A stretch of DNA of 30,273 nucleotides from DASSKW01 sp035690065 (GTDB lineage: Bacteria; Pseudomonadota; Gammaproteobacteria; Natronospirales; REEB76). The DNA is taken from NCBI GenBank assembly GCA_035690065.1, contig DASSKW010000106.1:1-30273 (forward strand), in the 5' to 3' direction. The notes under the pieces are model-generated. The model was not told the origin of the DNA. It saw nothing but the letters and a program-made list of their open reading frames with translations, and did not search any database. The position numbers and the translations under genes are program-made. Positions 30,261 to 30,273 of the stretch are shown here, one piece after another; position 1 is the first letter of the stretch, and the number at the start of each line of letters is the position of its first letter.

Positions 30261-30273
30261 TCAGTGGGGCCCA

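Noticed and set aside
1..30273. tRNA or rRNA genes
   Set aside because: No cloverleaf-type sequence with a TTCGA-type T-arm in context and no rRNA sequence was noticed on either strand; this was by eye only.

Overview
The window is a chromosomal segment of a gammaproteobacterium. The evidence is gene content and order: yciB-yciI-bolA-parvulin; yciO-M50-trpS-scpA-scpB-rluB; mtaD-ubiG-mupP-yciK; and mtnA, gyrA-serC-hisC-aroA-cmk-rpsA-ihfB-lapA-lapB-galU. These are the neighbourhoods found around gyrA/rpsA and trpS/rluB in Pseudomonas-like and deeper-branching Gammaproteobacteria. The core genes are GC-rich, tightly packed and often overlap by 4 bases (ATGA or GTGA). I cannot place the organism below class. 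Nearly everything is housekeeping.

Layout. 1-1854 (minus): inner-membrane protein YciB, YciI, a BolA-family protein and a parvulin lipoprotein cut by the window edge. 1942-6997 (plus): YciO, a membrane metalloprotease, a TrpRS with a probable iron-sulfur cysteine motif, condensin partners ScpA/ScpB and the 23S rRNA pseudouridine synthase RluB. 6998-9518: a more A+T-rich accessory patch. It holds an OmpA-type beta-barrel gene flanked by a decayed second copy of the rluB 3' end, several classes of dispersed or palindromic repeats, a cluster of six hairpins, a frameshifted TIGR03067-type gene and a small inverted-repeat element. 9519-15092 (minus): one operon, mtaD-ubiG-mupP-rmuC-(degenerate squalene/phytoene synthase-like)-yciK, preceded by an OmpA-domain gene (15165-15851). 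15963-29423 (plus): mtnA, gyrA, serC, a GFA-family gene, hisC, aroA, cmk, rpsA, ihfB, lapA, lapB, galU and a Gdx/SugE-type exporter. 29757-end: a secreted FG-GAP repeat protein interrupted by an in-frame amber codon.

How the genes work together. mtaD and mtnA serve methylthioadenosine salvage and are separated only by the OmpA-domain gene. serC, hisC and aroA are the amino-acid part of the supraoperon usual in pseudomonads, but pheA and tyrA are missing from it. cmk-rpsA-ihfB-lapA-lapB is a standard block linking nucleotide supply, translation, nucleoid structure and lipopolysaccharide control. ubiG and mupP tie ubiquinone synthesis and peptidoglycan recycling into one transcript.

No novel defence or mobile system was found. 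The points most worth a second look are the rluB-tail duplication bracketing the beta-barrel gene, the six-hairpin block, the 58-residue FG-GAP repeat with a nonsense codon exactly at a conserved Gln, the TrpRS cysteine motif, the degenerate synthase-fold protein and the terminator-like hairpin in front of rpsA.
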